Below, piece by piece: positions 1-7,793 of a stretch of DNA of 33,619 nt (position 1 is the first letter of the stretch; every line of letters begins with the position of its first letter). Under the pieces are notes generated by a model. That model made no database searches. It was not told the DNA's origin and worked only from the letters and a program-made list of their open reading frames with translations. The position numbers and the translations under genes are program-made. Source of the stretch: Oscillospiraceae bacterium (GTDB lineage Bacteria > Bacillota > Clostridia > Oscillospirales > Ruminococcaceae); the NCBI GenBank assembly GCA_017512745.1, contig JAFWEV010000037.1, positions 1 through 33,619 on the forward strand, written 5' to 3'.

Positions 1-1
1 C

Positions 2-574
2 CAGTATGAAGAAATTCAAGGAATGGATCGGATAAAGGTAGAAACAATACCCGAAGAAGCCTTCAGGGAAACTATCGCAAACGCTCTGATCCACAGGACC
101 TGGGATGTAAATGCGCAGATTCGTGTCATGATGTTTGATGACCGGATAGAAGTGTCGTCCCCGGGCGGCCTGCCTTCCAGCCTGTCCGAAACAGAATATC
201 TTAAAGGAAACGTCTCGATTCTGCGGAATCCGATTCTTGGAAATGTGTTTTTCCGTCTGCACATTGTAGAAATATTGGGTACCGGAATCGTTAGAATTAA
301 GGAAGCATATAAAAATAGCAATAGAAAACCTGCGTTTGATATATATGAAAACTCGATAACTGTTATTCTGCCGGTCGTAAGCAATCTGGTTCTGACCGAA
401 GACGAAGCTATAGTATATAAAGTGCTGAGCAAGACTCTGCCAAAATCAATAAGCGAGATCTCAGATGCTGTTCCATTTGGCAAATCCAAGACAACGATGT
501 TGTTAAAGCGTTTGGAAGAAAAAAAGGTCGTCACTATAACCGGTAACGGAAGAGGGACAAAGTACAAATTATAA
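2..574 (+). CDS. AlbA/Schlafen-type ATP-binding transcriptional regulator, C-terminal part (5' end outside window)
   Basis: The frame is open from base 2, so the gene starts upstream of the window. The visible part opens with a segment reading AFRETIANALIHRTW, followed by a FDDRIEVSSPGGLP stretch. This pair is typical of the GHKL-like ATPase domain (HATPase_c_4) of proteins with an N-terminal AlbA_2/Schlafen DNA-binding domain, often misnamed RecG-like. The last 60 residues look like a winged helix-turn-helix, with SISEISDAVPFGKSKTTMLLKRLEEK as the likely recognition region. The family is usually treated as transcriptional regulators of uncertain target. Codon use is more AT-rich than in genes further right, which hints at acquired DNA. 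The domain call is firm; the biological role is unknown. Confidence 0.75.
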   Translation, partial: QYEEIQGMDRIKVETIPEEAFRETIANALIHRTWDVNAQIRVMMFDDRIEVSSPGGLPSSLSETEYLKGNVSILRNPILGNVFFRLHIVEILGTGIVRIKEAYKNSNRKPAFDIYENSITVILPVVSNLVLTEDEAIVYKVLSKTLPKSISEISDAVPFGKSKTTMLLKRLEEKKVVTITGNGRGTKYKL

Positions 575-1145
575 ACCTCGAGTTTTTGTTCTTTTGTCTA
601 AGGTTATAGAGCAATAACATCAATAAAACCAAAATATTTCGCGATGTTTATCTTGGTACTATTGTAAGCATCTCAACGCATTCTAGATAGTTATATAAAA
701 CTCATTCAAAAGATAACAACAGTACTGCTCTGGCTATTTGTATGTAGCACAAAAAGAACAGCATCGAAACAAATCTGCGGTATGAACGCAGTTCATACCT
801 AAATAGCCCAAATAACATTTGATACACTTTATCCACTCCTGATAACAATTGGGATAAAGTATAACAACCAAACGCATCCGATATAACTTATTATGTTTAT
901 CTTTTGCGCAATATACGCATTTAACTTAACTATATTTAGTTAAGCCATAAAAACAGGTAAAGAGTGGGAATAGTACCAGGTGGTTTGCAAGTGATAAAAG
1001 GCGATTCACGTTTTTTTGTGGATCGCTTTTTTATATGTATTTTTTTTCCTATTATTCGATTTGCATCTTTCACACAAGACAAAAATATATTGTCCTATGC
1101 GCACGATACAGTTATGCTTAAAAAAAGCGATAGAAGGAGTAGTGT
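575..1145. other. AT-rich gene-free stretch with several inverted repeats
   Basis: No convincing gene lies here. The sequence is clearly richer in A and T than the rest of the window. Four perfect inverted repeats are visible: 732-739 with 801-808 (8 bp, enclosing the next), 779-787 with 791-799 (9 bp, 3-nt loop), 827-834 with 852-859 (8 bp), and 925-932 with 937-944 (8 bp, 4-nt loop). A terminator-like hairpin follows at 997-1032. The stretch could be a structured non-coding RNA, the edge of an integrated element, or regulatory DNA. The sequence alone does not decide. Confidence 0.5.
997..1032 (+). terminator. Intrinsic terminator-like hairpin upstream of the aldo/keto reductase
   Basis: Stem 1001-1009 pairs with 1018-1026 (nine positions with one G-U), with a T-rich loop, followed by six T residues at 1027-1032. 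It lies about 470 nt after the partial regulator gene and 113 nt before the next start codon. It may end transcription of the regulator, of an unrecognised RNA in this stretch, or act as a leader attenuator. No known riboswitch core was recognised before it. Confidence 0.55.
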
Positions 1146-2099
1146 ATGCGTTACAAGAATTTCGGAATAACCGGGATGACCGTCTCGGAGATGACCCTCG
1201 GAACCTGGGGCATGGGCGGCGTCGGCTGGGACAATTACGATGAAGAGACAAAAGCGGATGCGATCAAGACCGCCATCGACTGCGGAGTCAATTTCATTGA
1301 TACGGCTCCCGCATATAACGGCGGTGAGGCGGAGCGCTTTCTCGGAAGGACTCTCGAACGCCTCGGAGTAAGAAACAAGATCCGGATATCCACTAAATGC
1401 GGAAATGTGTTTGTAGACGGAGTGGTCTATAGAAGAGACGGCCGTTATGACAAGATAATCGAACAGTGTGAAGAGTCCCTGAAAAATCTTAGGACAGACT
1501 ATATCGATCTTATGCTCATCCACTGGCCGGATCCCGACACGCCGTTTGAGGAGACGATGCGCGCGCTCAATAAACTGAAGACTGACGGCAAGATACTGCA
1601 TATAGGAGTGTCCAATTTCAGTATTGGGCAGATGAAGGAGATATCGCAGTTTGGCGTGATCGAAGCTTTCCAGCCGCATTATTCCATGGTCAACCGTGAC
1701 TCTGAGGATCTTATGAAATATGCCGCAGGCAAAGGCATGGGCGTCATGACATACGGGTCTCTGGGCGGCGGCATTCTCACCGGGAAGATCAGAGAATACC
1801 GTGAGTATGCGCCTAGCGACAGCCGCAACCGCTTTTATAAGCACTTTAAAGAGCCGATGTTCTCAAAGGTCATGAAGCTCCTTCGGGTGATGGACGGGAT
1901 CTCGGAGAAGAACGGCGGTGTCGCACTCTCTCAAATTGCTCTCAACTGGTCTGCACAGAAAGATATCGTATCCACCTGTATCGTCGGAGCTCAGACAAGC
2001 GACAAGATCAGAGAGAACTGTGCCGCTTTCGACTGGAAGCTTTCTCCTGAGGACATAGCAACCCTTGATTCTGTCATTGAACAACTGAACGCCGAATAA
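1146..2099 (+). CDS. Aldo/keto reductase
   Basis: A 317-residue NAD(P)H-dependent oxidoreductase of the aldo/keto reductase superfamily, a cytosolic TIM barrel that reduces aldehydes and ketones or oxidises sugars. The catalytic tetrad is visible: Asp52 and Tyr57 in the NFIDTAPAYNGGEAE segment, Lys84 in STKCG, and His126 in LMLIHWPD. The start is supported by an AGAAGGAG site just upstream. Length is normal for the family. It stands alone between a terminator-like hairpin upstream and a strong terminator downstream, so neighbours do not suggest a substrate. Similar proteins in anaerobes are often annotated as general stress or sugar-related reductases; the substrate here is unknown. Confidence 0.9.
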   Translation: MRYKNFGITGMTVSEMTLGTWGMGGVGWDNYDEETKADAIKTAIDCGVNFIDTAPAYNGGEAERFLGRTLERLGVRNKIRISTKCGNVFVDGVVYRRDGRYDKIIEQCEESLKNLRTDYIDLMLIHWPDPDTPFEETMRALNKLKTDGKILHIGVSNFSIGQMKEISQFGVIEAFQPHYSMVNRDSEDLMKYAAGKGMGVMTYGSLGGGILTGKIREYREYAPSDSRNRFYKHFKEPMFSKVMKLLRVMDGISEKNGGVALSQIALNWSAQKDIVSTCIVGAQTSDKIRENCAAFDWKLSPEDIATLDSVIEQLNAE

Positions 2100-2126
2100 C
2101 TTATATCTTCGGGCAAAACAATATAT

Positions 2127-2166
2127 AACCTGTTTTAGTCAAAGTTTGATTAATACAGGTTTTTTG
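2127..2166 (+). terminator. Intrinsic terminator after the aldo/keto reductase
   Basis: Arms AACCTGT (2127-2133) and ACAGGTT (2155-2161), with further inner pairing between 2136-2143 and 2145-2152, are followed by a T tract. It separates the reductase from the kinase gene 50 nt downstream. Confidence 0.85.
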
Positions 2167-2215
2167 TTTATTCTGTCTTTGTATCATTCATAAACGATGT
2201 TGTTCGGAGAGATGT

Positions 2216-3304
2216 ATGGAGAATGCTTTCTTTCACTTTTTAACAGAAGGGAAACCCGTATCCTGCGCAGATTTCGGTCACGGACATATCAATGACACCT
2301 TTCTCATTCAGACGGACCGCGGAAAGTCATATATCCTGCAGCAGATCAATACGCATGTCTTCCGGTATCCTGAAAAACTGATGGACAATGTCGTTGCGGT
2401 GTCCGGGCATATACGCAAAAAGAGTCATGACAGATCTTCTCTCAATTTTATCCGTACTGATGAAGACCGTTATTTCCATGTTGATGAAACAGGCAGGTAC
2501 TGGAGATGTTATGAGTTCATCCCCGGCCTCTGTCTTGAAAAACCCGAAACAGATGCGGATCTGTATGAATGTGCCGTCGCATTCGGATCATTCCAGGAGC
2601 TTCTGTCGGACTTTCCCGCTGAAAATCTGTTCGAGACGATCCCGGAATTCCACAACACACCATCACGGATCCTGGCGCTGCGCTGCGCAGCAGACCGCGA
2701 TCTGTTCGGCAGATCGTCCGGCGTGAAAGAAGAGCTCGAATACATCCTCTCTCTGGAACCGACTGTCAGCATGATCCGGCGCCTGTTGGAATCAGAGGAG
2801 ATCCCGCTTCGGGTCACTCACAACGATACTAAACTGAACAATGTTCTTCTCGATCCCGTCACAAGGAAAGCACTATGCGTCCTGGACCTCGATACCGTGA
2901 TGCCGGGTTCCGTTCTGTTCGACTTCGGAGACGCTGTCCGTTCAGGTGCATCCACCTCCGCAGAAGATGCCAGGGATCTCTCTCAGATCGGTCTTGATCT
3001 CCACTTGTTTGAGACCTACACCGAAGGCTTTTTGAGTTCATGTCATTCGCTTACCGGCAAAGAGGTCGAGAATCTGCCGCTCGGGGCATTGACGATGACG
3101 GCGGAACTTGCCGCAAGGTTTTTGACCGATTATCTTGAAGGCGACCATTATTTCAAGACCGACTATCCGGATCACAATCTCGTCAGAGCGAGGGCGCAGA
3201 TCCGGCTGGCGCAGGACATGAGCGAAAAGATGGACAAAATGACAGCGATAGTCGATGATCATTTCAACCGGCAAAAATCAAAACTTCAAGAATTCACCGG
3301 TTAA
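2216..3304 (+). CDS. APH-fold phosphotransferase, N-acetylhexosamine 1-kinase (NahK)-like
   Basis: A 362-residue small-molecule kinase with the aminoglycoside/choline kinase fold. The N-terminus (GHGHINDTFLI, then YILQQIN and VFRYPEKLMDN) closely recalls bifidobacterial NahK, which phosphorylates N-acetylhexosamines at C1. The catalytic loop is HNDTKLNN at 202-209 (Asp204 as base, Asn209 as metal ligand), and the second metal motif is DLD at 224-226. The start ATG has a GGAGAG site upstream. An out-of-frame ATG four bases earlier is ignored. In bifidobacteria nahK sits with a lacto-N-biose phosphorylase and epimerase, but no such genes are here, so the sugar substrate is inferred from similarity only. 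Terminators on the left and a promoter-like box on the right suggest a single-gene unit. Confidence 0.8.
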   Translation: MENAFFHFLTEGKPVSCADFGHGHINDTFLIQTDRGKSYILQQINTHVFRYPEKLMDNVVAVSGHIRKKSHDRSSLNFIRTDEDRYFHVDETGRYWRCYEFIPGLCLEKPETDADLYECAVAFGSFQELLSDFPAENLFETIPEFHNTPSRILALRCAADRDLFGRSSGVKEELEYILSLEPTVSMIRRLLESEEIPLRVTHNDTKLNNVLLDPVTRKALCVLDLDTVMPGSVLFDFGDAVRSGASTSAEDARDLSQIGLDLHLFETYTEGFLSSCHSLTGKEVENLPLGALTMTAELAARFLTDYLEGDHYFKTDYPDHNLVRARAQIRLAQDMSEKMDKMTAIVDDHFNRQKSKLQEFTG

Positions 3305-3351
3305 AATGTATAATAGAAAAGCTGCAAACATATATCATCGGGAGAAACACT

Positions 3352-4254
3352 GTGGAAACTTCGATAATAATACTTAAGCAACTTGTAATAATGTTCATAT
3401 ATATGGCCGTGGGCTTTGCGCTGTACAGGGCAAAGCTGGTAACAAAAGATTCCAGCAAAGCTCTTGCCAATCTGCTTATTTATGCTGTCCTCCCCTGCGT
3501 TATTCTCAAGTCTTTCTGTGTTGAAAGGACCCCGGATAATACAAGAGGGCTGCTGATAAGTCTTATAGCGGCATTCCTGCTCCTTCTGATGAGTATAGTC
3601 ATATCTTACGGTACGTTCAGAAAAAGACCTGTGGATAATATTGCCGTGGCATTCTCCAATGCCGGATTCATGGGTCTTCCGCTGGTGACGGCCGTGTTCG
3701 GAGCAGATTATGTCTTTTATGCAGTGGGCTTTGTGGCGTTCCTGAACTCGCTTCAGGCGACATACGGGCAGGCTGTTCTGGCAGGAGATAAGTCGTACGT
3801 CAGTCCGAAAGCAATATTCAAAAATCCGATAGTGATCTCCACTATTCTCGGGTTAGCGGTGTTCTTTACCGGAATACCGGTGCCTTCGATACTCTATACA
3901 GCCGTAAACTCACTGTCACTGATGAACGGTCCTCTGGCGATGGTCATAATCGGAGTGTATATGGCTCAGGCTGACATGAAGAGCATGTTCACTGACAGGA
4001 ACGGATATATCGCGTCCGCAGTCCGCCTGATCGTCATTCCCGCCATATCCCTTATACTCATAAAGCTGAGTCTGGCTTTACCGTACCCCGAGATCTCCAA
4101 AACCCTTCTTATAGTGGCGTCGGCTCCCATGGGCAGCAATGTCGCGGTATATGCGCAGAAGCTTGATATGGACTACACATATGCAGTGAAGATAGTCTGT
4201 CTCAGCACCATACTCTCGCTTGTCACCATGCCGATAGTGATGATGTTTATCTGA
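3352..4254 (+). CDS. AEC family (auxin efflux carrier-like) transporter
   Basis: A 300-residue integral membrane protein with about ten hydrophobic segments in two halves, as in the AEC permeases (Mem_trans family). In bacteria these move organic acids such as malate. The N-terminal half carries AFSNAGFMGLPL near residue 100, the family's conserved Asn-Gly-Pro crossover motif, and the C-terminal half has APMGSNVAVYAQ, its counterpart. Translation appears to start at GTG, preceded by GGGAGA at a proper distance. A TATAAT box at 3309-3314, just after the upstream stop codon, may give it its own promoter. A strong terminator follows. The substrate cannot be read from the sequence. Confidence 0.88.
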   Translation: METSIIILKQLVIMFIYMAVGFALYRAKLVTKDSSKALANLLIYAVLPCVILKSFCVERTPDNTRGLLISLIAAFLLLLMSIVISYGTFRKRPVDNIAVAFSNAGFMGLPLVTAVFGADYVFYAVGFVAFLNSLQATYGQAVLAGDKSYVSPKAIFKNPIVISTILGLAVFFTGIPVPSILYTAVNSLSLMNGPLAMVIIGVYMAQADMKSMFTDRNGYIASAVRLIVIPAISLILIKLSLALPYPEISKTLLIVASAPMGSNVAVYAQKLDMDYTYAVKIVCLSTILSLVTMPIVMMFI

Positions 4255-4284
4255 CCGCACATTCCAAAGATATCAGAAAATGCC

Positions 4285-4328
4285 AAAAGGACATGTATCC
4301 CGGGCTGTCAGGATACATGTCCTTTTTT
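4285..4328. terminator. Strong terminator between convergent genes
   Basis: A near-perfect 15-bp stem (4286-4300 with 4311-4325, core GGACATGTATCC) encloses a 10-nt loop and is followed by a T run on the plus strand. A shorter T run on the minus strand may also let it serve the converging methyltransferase gene. Confidence 0.92.
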
Positions 4329-4342
4329 TAATATCTATAAGA

Positions 4343-4927
4343 TCACTTTTTGCAGCCGGTCACCTGGTACATCCTGTCGTCAGATATAACCGTGGTGACA
4401 GTAAGATATTTTCCGAAGACGGCTACAAGGTCCTCTGCGGCTATCAGTCCGTTCGATACATTCCCGGGTTTCCCGTTTTTGTGCGAATTGATCTTTTCAC
4501 GGCTCATGCCGTGCGCGACCGTCAATGTTCCTCCCGGTCTGAGAAAAGATGAAAGGTGGGATACGATCCTTTCCGGGTCCGGGAAATGCGGAAATGCATT
4601 GTAAACGACAATACAGTCGAACGCCCTGCCGAAATCGGTTTCCTCGACGTCTCCGCATATGATCTCGACCTCTTTCTGAGGGAATTTGCTCCTGGCTATC
4701 TCCGCCATCTTGTCCGTAATGTCTATTCCCGTCACTGAGGCCGCCCCTCGCTCCAGGTAATCCGGAATGAGGATCCCCGTTCCGCACGCGACGTCGAGAA
4801 CATCCTTTCCCGCGCCTATCATTGCATTGTCCAGTATGAGATTTACGATATCGGCGTCTTTTGTTGCATTGGCGTCCCAGTTCGGCGCCAGCCTTGAGAA
4901 GTATTCTATAACGTGCTCTTTATCCAT
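4343..4927 (-). CDS. Class I SAM-dependent methyltransferase
   Basis: A 194-residue soluble protein with a Rossmann-type methyltransferase fold. Motif I is DVLDVACGTG at residues 42-51, the acidic SAM-ribose residue is Asp69 in TGID, and a further motif CGDVEE lies near 91-96. LRPGGTLTVAHG near 128-139 is the usual post-IV segment. The start has AGGGGAG upstream. The sequence resembles UbiE/MenG-type or generic Methyltransf_25 proteins, but nothing around it points to quinone synthesis. The acceptor is unknown. It is transcribed alone, convergent with the AEC transporter and divergent from the methionine gamma-lyase-like gene. Confidence 0.85.
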   Translation of the reverse strand: MDKEHVIEYFSRLAPNWDANATKDADIVNLILDNAMIGAGKDVLDVACGTGILIPDYLERGAASVTGIDITDKMAEIARSKFPQKEVEIICGDVEETDFGRAFDCIVVYNAFPHFPDPERIVSHLSSFLRPGGTLTVAHGMSREKINSHKNGKPGNVSNGLIAAEDLVAVFGKYLTVTTVISDDRMYQVTGCKK

Positions 4928-5097
4928 TTTTTTCTCCCCTGTTCCCTCTTTCTCTTCTGCTTATTGATTATAACCAATCCGGAGCCGTTTCGGACAGACG
5001 GAAGGAAAAATCCTCTTGATTAGAATGTCCGTATACGATAGAGTTAAATTGATGGAATATGCGTTCCGATTAATTGTTTACCCTAAGGAGAAATAAC

Positions 5098-6270
5098 ATG
5101 AGCAGATACGATACCGATTTCAGCAACATGGGGATGATGACCCGCGCCATCAAGATCGGGGATGCTCCCGATCCCGTTACTCATGCGCTGAACACACCGA
5201 TTTACGAAACATCTACTTTCGGATACGAGACAGCAGAAGAATATGACGAGATGCTGGCCCGCGGCGCAGAGTGGGAGCCCGATCTCTACATTTACAGCCG
5301 CACGACCAACCCGACCACCACAGTTCTGGAGAACAAGGTCAAATCCATGGAAGGCGCCGAAGACGCCGTGATCACCGCCTGCGGAATGGCTGCCATAAGC
5401 AACGCGCTGCTCGCCAACCTTAAGGCCGGCGACCATGTGATCTGCTCCGATGATACATTCATGTGCACTTCCAGCATGTTCGCGGAGGTTCTTCCCGGAT
5501 TCGGCATCGAGACCGACCGTGTTGAGATCCTGGATGAGAGCAACATCGAAAAAGCCATCAAGCCCAACACCAAAGTGATCTATCTGGAAGCTCTCTCCAA
5601 CCCGCAGCTCAAGCTCGCAAACCTTCCGAAGATCGCAGAGATCGCGCATGCGCACGGATGCAAGTTCATCGTAGATAACACATTCCTCTCACCGGTCGTT
5701 ATGCGTCCGCTGGCCCTGGGAGCAGATATCGTAGTGCACTCCGGAACCAAGTATTATGTCGGACACGGGGATTCCCTGTGCGGCGTCGTTGCCGGCAGCC
5801 GCGAAGACATGAATCGCGTCCGCTTCATATACGACAATCTGGGATCCCATATAAGCCCGTTCAGCTCATGGCTGACGATCCGCAGCGTCCGCACTCTTCC
5901 GCTCAGAGTGGAGCGTCAGTGTCAGAATGCCATGGCCTTGGCAAAGTGGTTTGAGACCCGCCCCGAAGTCGAGTTTGTCACATATCCGGGTCTCGAGAGC
6001 CATGCCCAGCACGATCTTGCAACGAGCATGTTCACACCGGGTCTGTACGGCGGAATGCTCTGCATACATCTCAAGGGCGGTTATGAAGAAATGTGCAGGT
6101 TCGCAGACGCGACCCGCATCCCGCCTGTGGGAACAAGTCTCGGCGATGTCCAGACTCTGATGTTCCCCAAGTCCGCCTACAATAACCTCATCCGTTTCTC
6201 CGTGGGATGCGAAGATGTCAACGACCTCATCGCCGACTTCGAGCAGGCCTTCGCGAAGATGAAGGAATAA
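5098..6270 (+). CDS. Methionine gamma-lyase-like PLP enzyme (Cys/Met metabolism family) with altered active site
   Basis: A 390-residue fold-type I PLP enzyme of the cystathionine/methionine lyase family, soluble and expected to be tetrameric. PLP-site residues are present: Tyr66 and Arg68 in YSRTTNPT (reaching the neighbouring subunit), Asp193 in VDNTF, and Lys218 in HSGTKYY. From memory of Pseudomonas methionine gamma-lyase, the conserved active-site tyrosine (Tyr114) aligns without gaps to Phe121 here (sequence DTFMCTSS), while the nearby MGL-type cysteine is kept as Cys123. The usual segment between the SLGD motif and the C-terminal RxSVG motif is also about 15 residues shorter. The start at 5098 is chosen because AAGGAG lies just before it; an in-frame start at 5074 lacks this. 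A terminator follows. Family is certain; whether it degrades methionine is not. Confidence 0.85.
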   Translation: MSRYDTDFSNMGMMTRAIKIGDAPDPVTHALNTPIYETSTFGYETAEEYDEMLARGAEWEPDLYIYSRTTNPTTTVLENKVKSMEGAEDAVITACGMAAISNALLANLKAGDHVICSDDTFMCTSSMFAEVLPGFGIETDRVEILDESNIEKAIKPNTKVIYLEALSNPQLKLANLPKIAEIAHAHGCKFIVDNTFLSPVVMRPLALGADIVVHSGTKYYVGHGDSLCGVVAGSREDMNRVRFIYDNLGSHISPFSSWLTIRSVRTLPLRVERQCQNAMALAKWFETRPEVEFVTYPGLESHAQHDLATSMFTPGLYGGMLCIHLKGGYEEMCRFADATRIPPVGTSLGDVQTLMFPKSAYNNLIRFSVGCEDVNDLIADFEQAFAKMKE

Positions 6271-6286
6271 TCACAGATAATCAAAC

Positions 6287-6332
6287 AGAGCTGTGGAAAA
6301 CTGATCCCCGATCAGCGATCCACAGCTCTTTT
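6287..6332 (+). terminator. Intrinsic terminator after the PLP lyase
   Basis: Arms AGAGCTGTGGA (6287-6297) and TCCACAGCTCT (6319-6329) form an 11-bp perfect stem, with a second small hairpin in the loop (CTGATC/GATCAG), followed by a T-rich tract. It sits between two convergent genes. Confidence 0.85.
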
Positions 6333-6351
6333 CTTTGCCTTTGGTTATCTC

Positions 6352-6828
6352 TTAATAATCTTTTCTGATATACTCGATCACTCTGAACCCGTCATATGAC
6401 GTTATCGAAGCTATATCGTAATCATCCGTGTCATAGCGCGGGAAATACGTGTCGGCCTCGTGTTCTCCGTCGACCAGAGAGATATAGAGTTTCTTGCAGT
6501 ACGGAAGGCAGAGCCTGTAAATGCTTGCCCCTCCGCAGATGAAGATCTCTTCATCCGTGTCTTTGTTCTCTTCAAGGAAAGCCATGAGATCCGTGCAGTA
6601 GGTCACATTCTCGGAGTCCTCGCGTTCCTCGCCCGGGAAACATGCAACCACGGTATGGCGGTCCGGAAGAGGCTTTTTGAATCCGTCAAACGTCACTTTT
6701 CCCATAACGATGCGGTGTCCCAGCGTATGCTCCTTGAACTGCTGCAGGTCTTCCTTGAGGCGCCACGGTATGCGGTTGTTCAGTCCTATGGCAAAATCCT
6801 TGTCATGAGCAACTATAAGCGAAAACAT
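6352..6828 (-). CDS. folA: Dihydrofolate reductase
   Basis: A 158-residue enzyme that reduces dihydrofolate to tetrahydrofolate with NADPH. It shows the family hallmarks IGLNNRIPWRLKEDLQQFK (Asp of the substrate site in EDL), VMGKVTFDG with the NADPH-binding residues, and a FICGGASIY motif near residue 100. Start: an ATG at 6828 is preceded by AAAGGAAAGGTGAG and overlaps the thyA stop codon by one base (TGATG), so translation is probably coupled. In-frame upstream starts would run deep into thyA. The pairing is metabolically direct: thymidylate synthase makes the dihydrofolate that this enzyme recycles. Confidence 0.95.
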   Translation of the reverse strand: MFSLIVAHDKDFAIGLNNRIPWRLKEDLQQFKEHTLGHRIVMGKVTFDGFKKPLPDRHTVVACFPGEEREDSENVTYCTDLMAFLEENKDTDEEIFICGGASIYRLCLPYCKKLYISLVDGEHEADTYFPRYDTDDYDIASITSYDGFRVIEYIRKDY

Positions 6829-7700
6829 CAGACACTCACCTTTCCTTTGATGGCCGGCCACGGATCGTAATCCGTGATCTTTATATCCTCGTATTTGAAG
6901 TCGAATATGTTCTTGACGTCCTTGTTCAGTTCAAGCTTCGGCAGCCTGCGCGGTTCGCGGGAAAGCTGTTCGTTTATCTGGTCGATGTGATCGAGATAGA
7001 TATGAACGTCTCCGAAAGTGTGGACGAACTCATACGGCTCCAGTCCGCATACCTGCGCCACCATACACAGGAGCAGGCTGTAGGAAGCGATATTGAACGG
7101 AACTCCGAGGAACAGGTCTCCGCTGCGCTGGTAGAGCTGGCATGACAGTTTTTTTCCGTCCGCGCTGACATAGAACTGGAACAGGCTGTGGCACGGAGGC
7201 AGAGCCATATCCTTAACTTCCGCCGGATTGTAGGCGACTACCAGATGGCGGCGGGAGAAGGGATTCTTCTTTATGCCTTCTATAAGGTCGGAGATCTGGT
7301 CAACGCCTCCGAAGTTCCTCCACTGTTTGCCGTATACAGGGCCGAGATCGCCGTATTTCTCCGCAAAGACATCGTCATTGCGGATCTTCTCGATAAACTC
7401 ATCCTGTGTCTCACCCTTGAATTCGGGAAGTTTCTTATACGCCTCGTACGGCCATTCATTCCAGATCTTTACGTTCTTATCCACAAGGGGTTTGATATTC
7501 GTACTGCCGCTCAAAAACCACAGAAGTTCTTCAAAGATACCGCGGTAAAACACTTTCTTCGTAGTGAGGAGAGGAAACCCTTCCTCAAGATTGAACCGCA
7601 TCTGATATCCGAACGTCGAGATGGTCCCCGTTCCCGTGCGGTCCTGTCTCTTCTGACCGTTTTCCAGAATAAACCGGCAGAGATCCAAATACTGTTTCAT
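6828..7700 (-). CDS. thyA: Thymidylate synthase
   Basis: A 290-residue ThyA that converts dUMP to dTMP using methylene-tetrahydrofolate. Visible motifs are DRTGTGT near residue 20 (phosphate-binding Arg), [20 protein letters not shown], the [11 protein letters not shown] block, and the catalytic cysteine in [12 protein letters not shown]. The C-terminus [14 protein letters not shown] is the usual closing segment. Start has GGAGG upstream. It is the first gene of a two-gene operon with folA. An extended -10 box (TGG followed by TACAAT, read on the minus strand at 7734-7742) lies just upstream and is the likely promoter. Confidence 0.97.
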   Translation of the reverse strand: MKQYLDLCRFILENGQKRQDRTGTGTISTFGYQMRFNLEEGFPLLTTKKVFYRGIFEELLWFLSGSTNIKPLVDKNVKIWNEWPYEAYKKLPEFKGETQDEFIEKIRNDDVFAEKYGDLGPVYGKQWRNFGGVDQISDLIEGIKKNPFSRRHLVVAYNPAEVKDMALPPCHSLFQFYVSADGKKLSCQLYQRSGDLFLGVPFNIASYSLLLCMVAQVCGLEPYEFVHTFGDVHIYLDHIDQINEQLSREPRRLPKLELNKDVKNIFDFKYEDIKITDYDPWPAIKGKVSV

Positions 7701-7733
7701 TCAATGCCTCCAATATATTTTCTGATCGTTCCT

Positions 7734-7742
7734 ATTGTACCA
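7734..7742 (-). promoter_or_regulatory. Extended -10 promoter element for thyA-folA
   Basis: Read on the minus strand: TGG then TACAAT, about 35 nt before the thyA start codon. No good -35 box is seen, which fits an extended -10 promoter. The same nine bases occur before the LysR gene at 21849-21857. Confidence 0.5.
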
Positions 7743-7793
7743 CACATCAGTATTTAATAATAAATTCTTGCGTTCACCAGCTTCGCGTATCCT

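Noticed and set aside
961..1032. Possible T-box or other riboswitch before the aldo/keto reductase
   Set aside because: A terminator and a GTACCAGGTGG segment recall a T-box antiterminator, but the conserved TGGNACCGCG core and specifier stems are absent and the gene is not an amino-acid gene.
1095..1844. Open frame of 249 codons on the minus strand
   Set aside because: Antisense to the aldo/keto reductase, which has its full catalytic tetrad and a good ribosome site.
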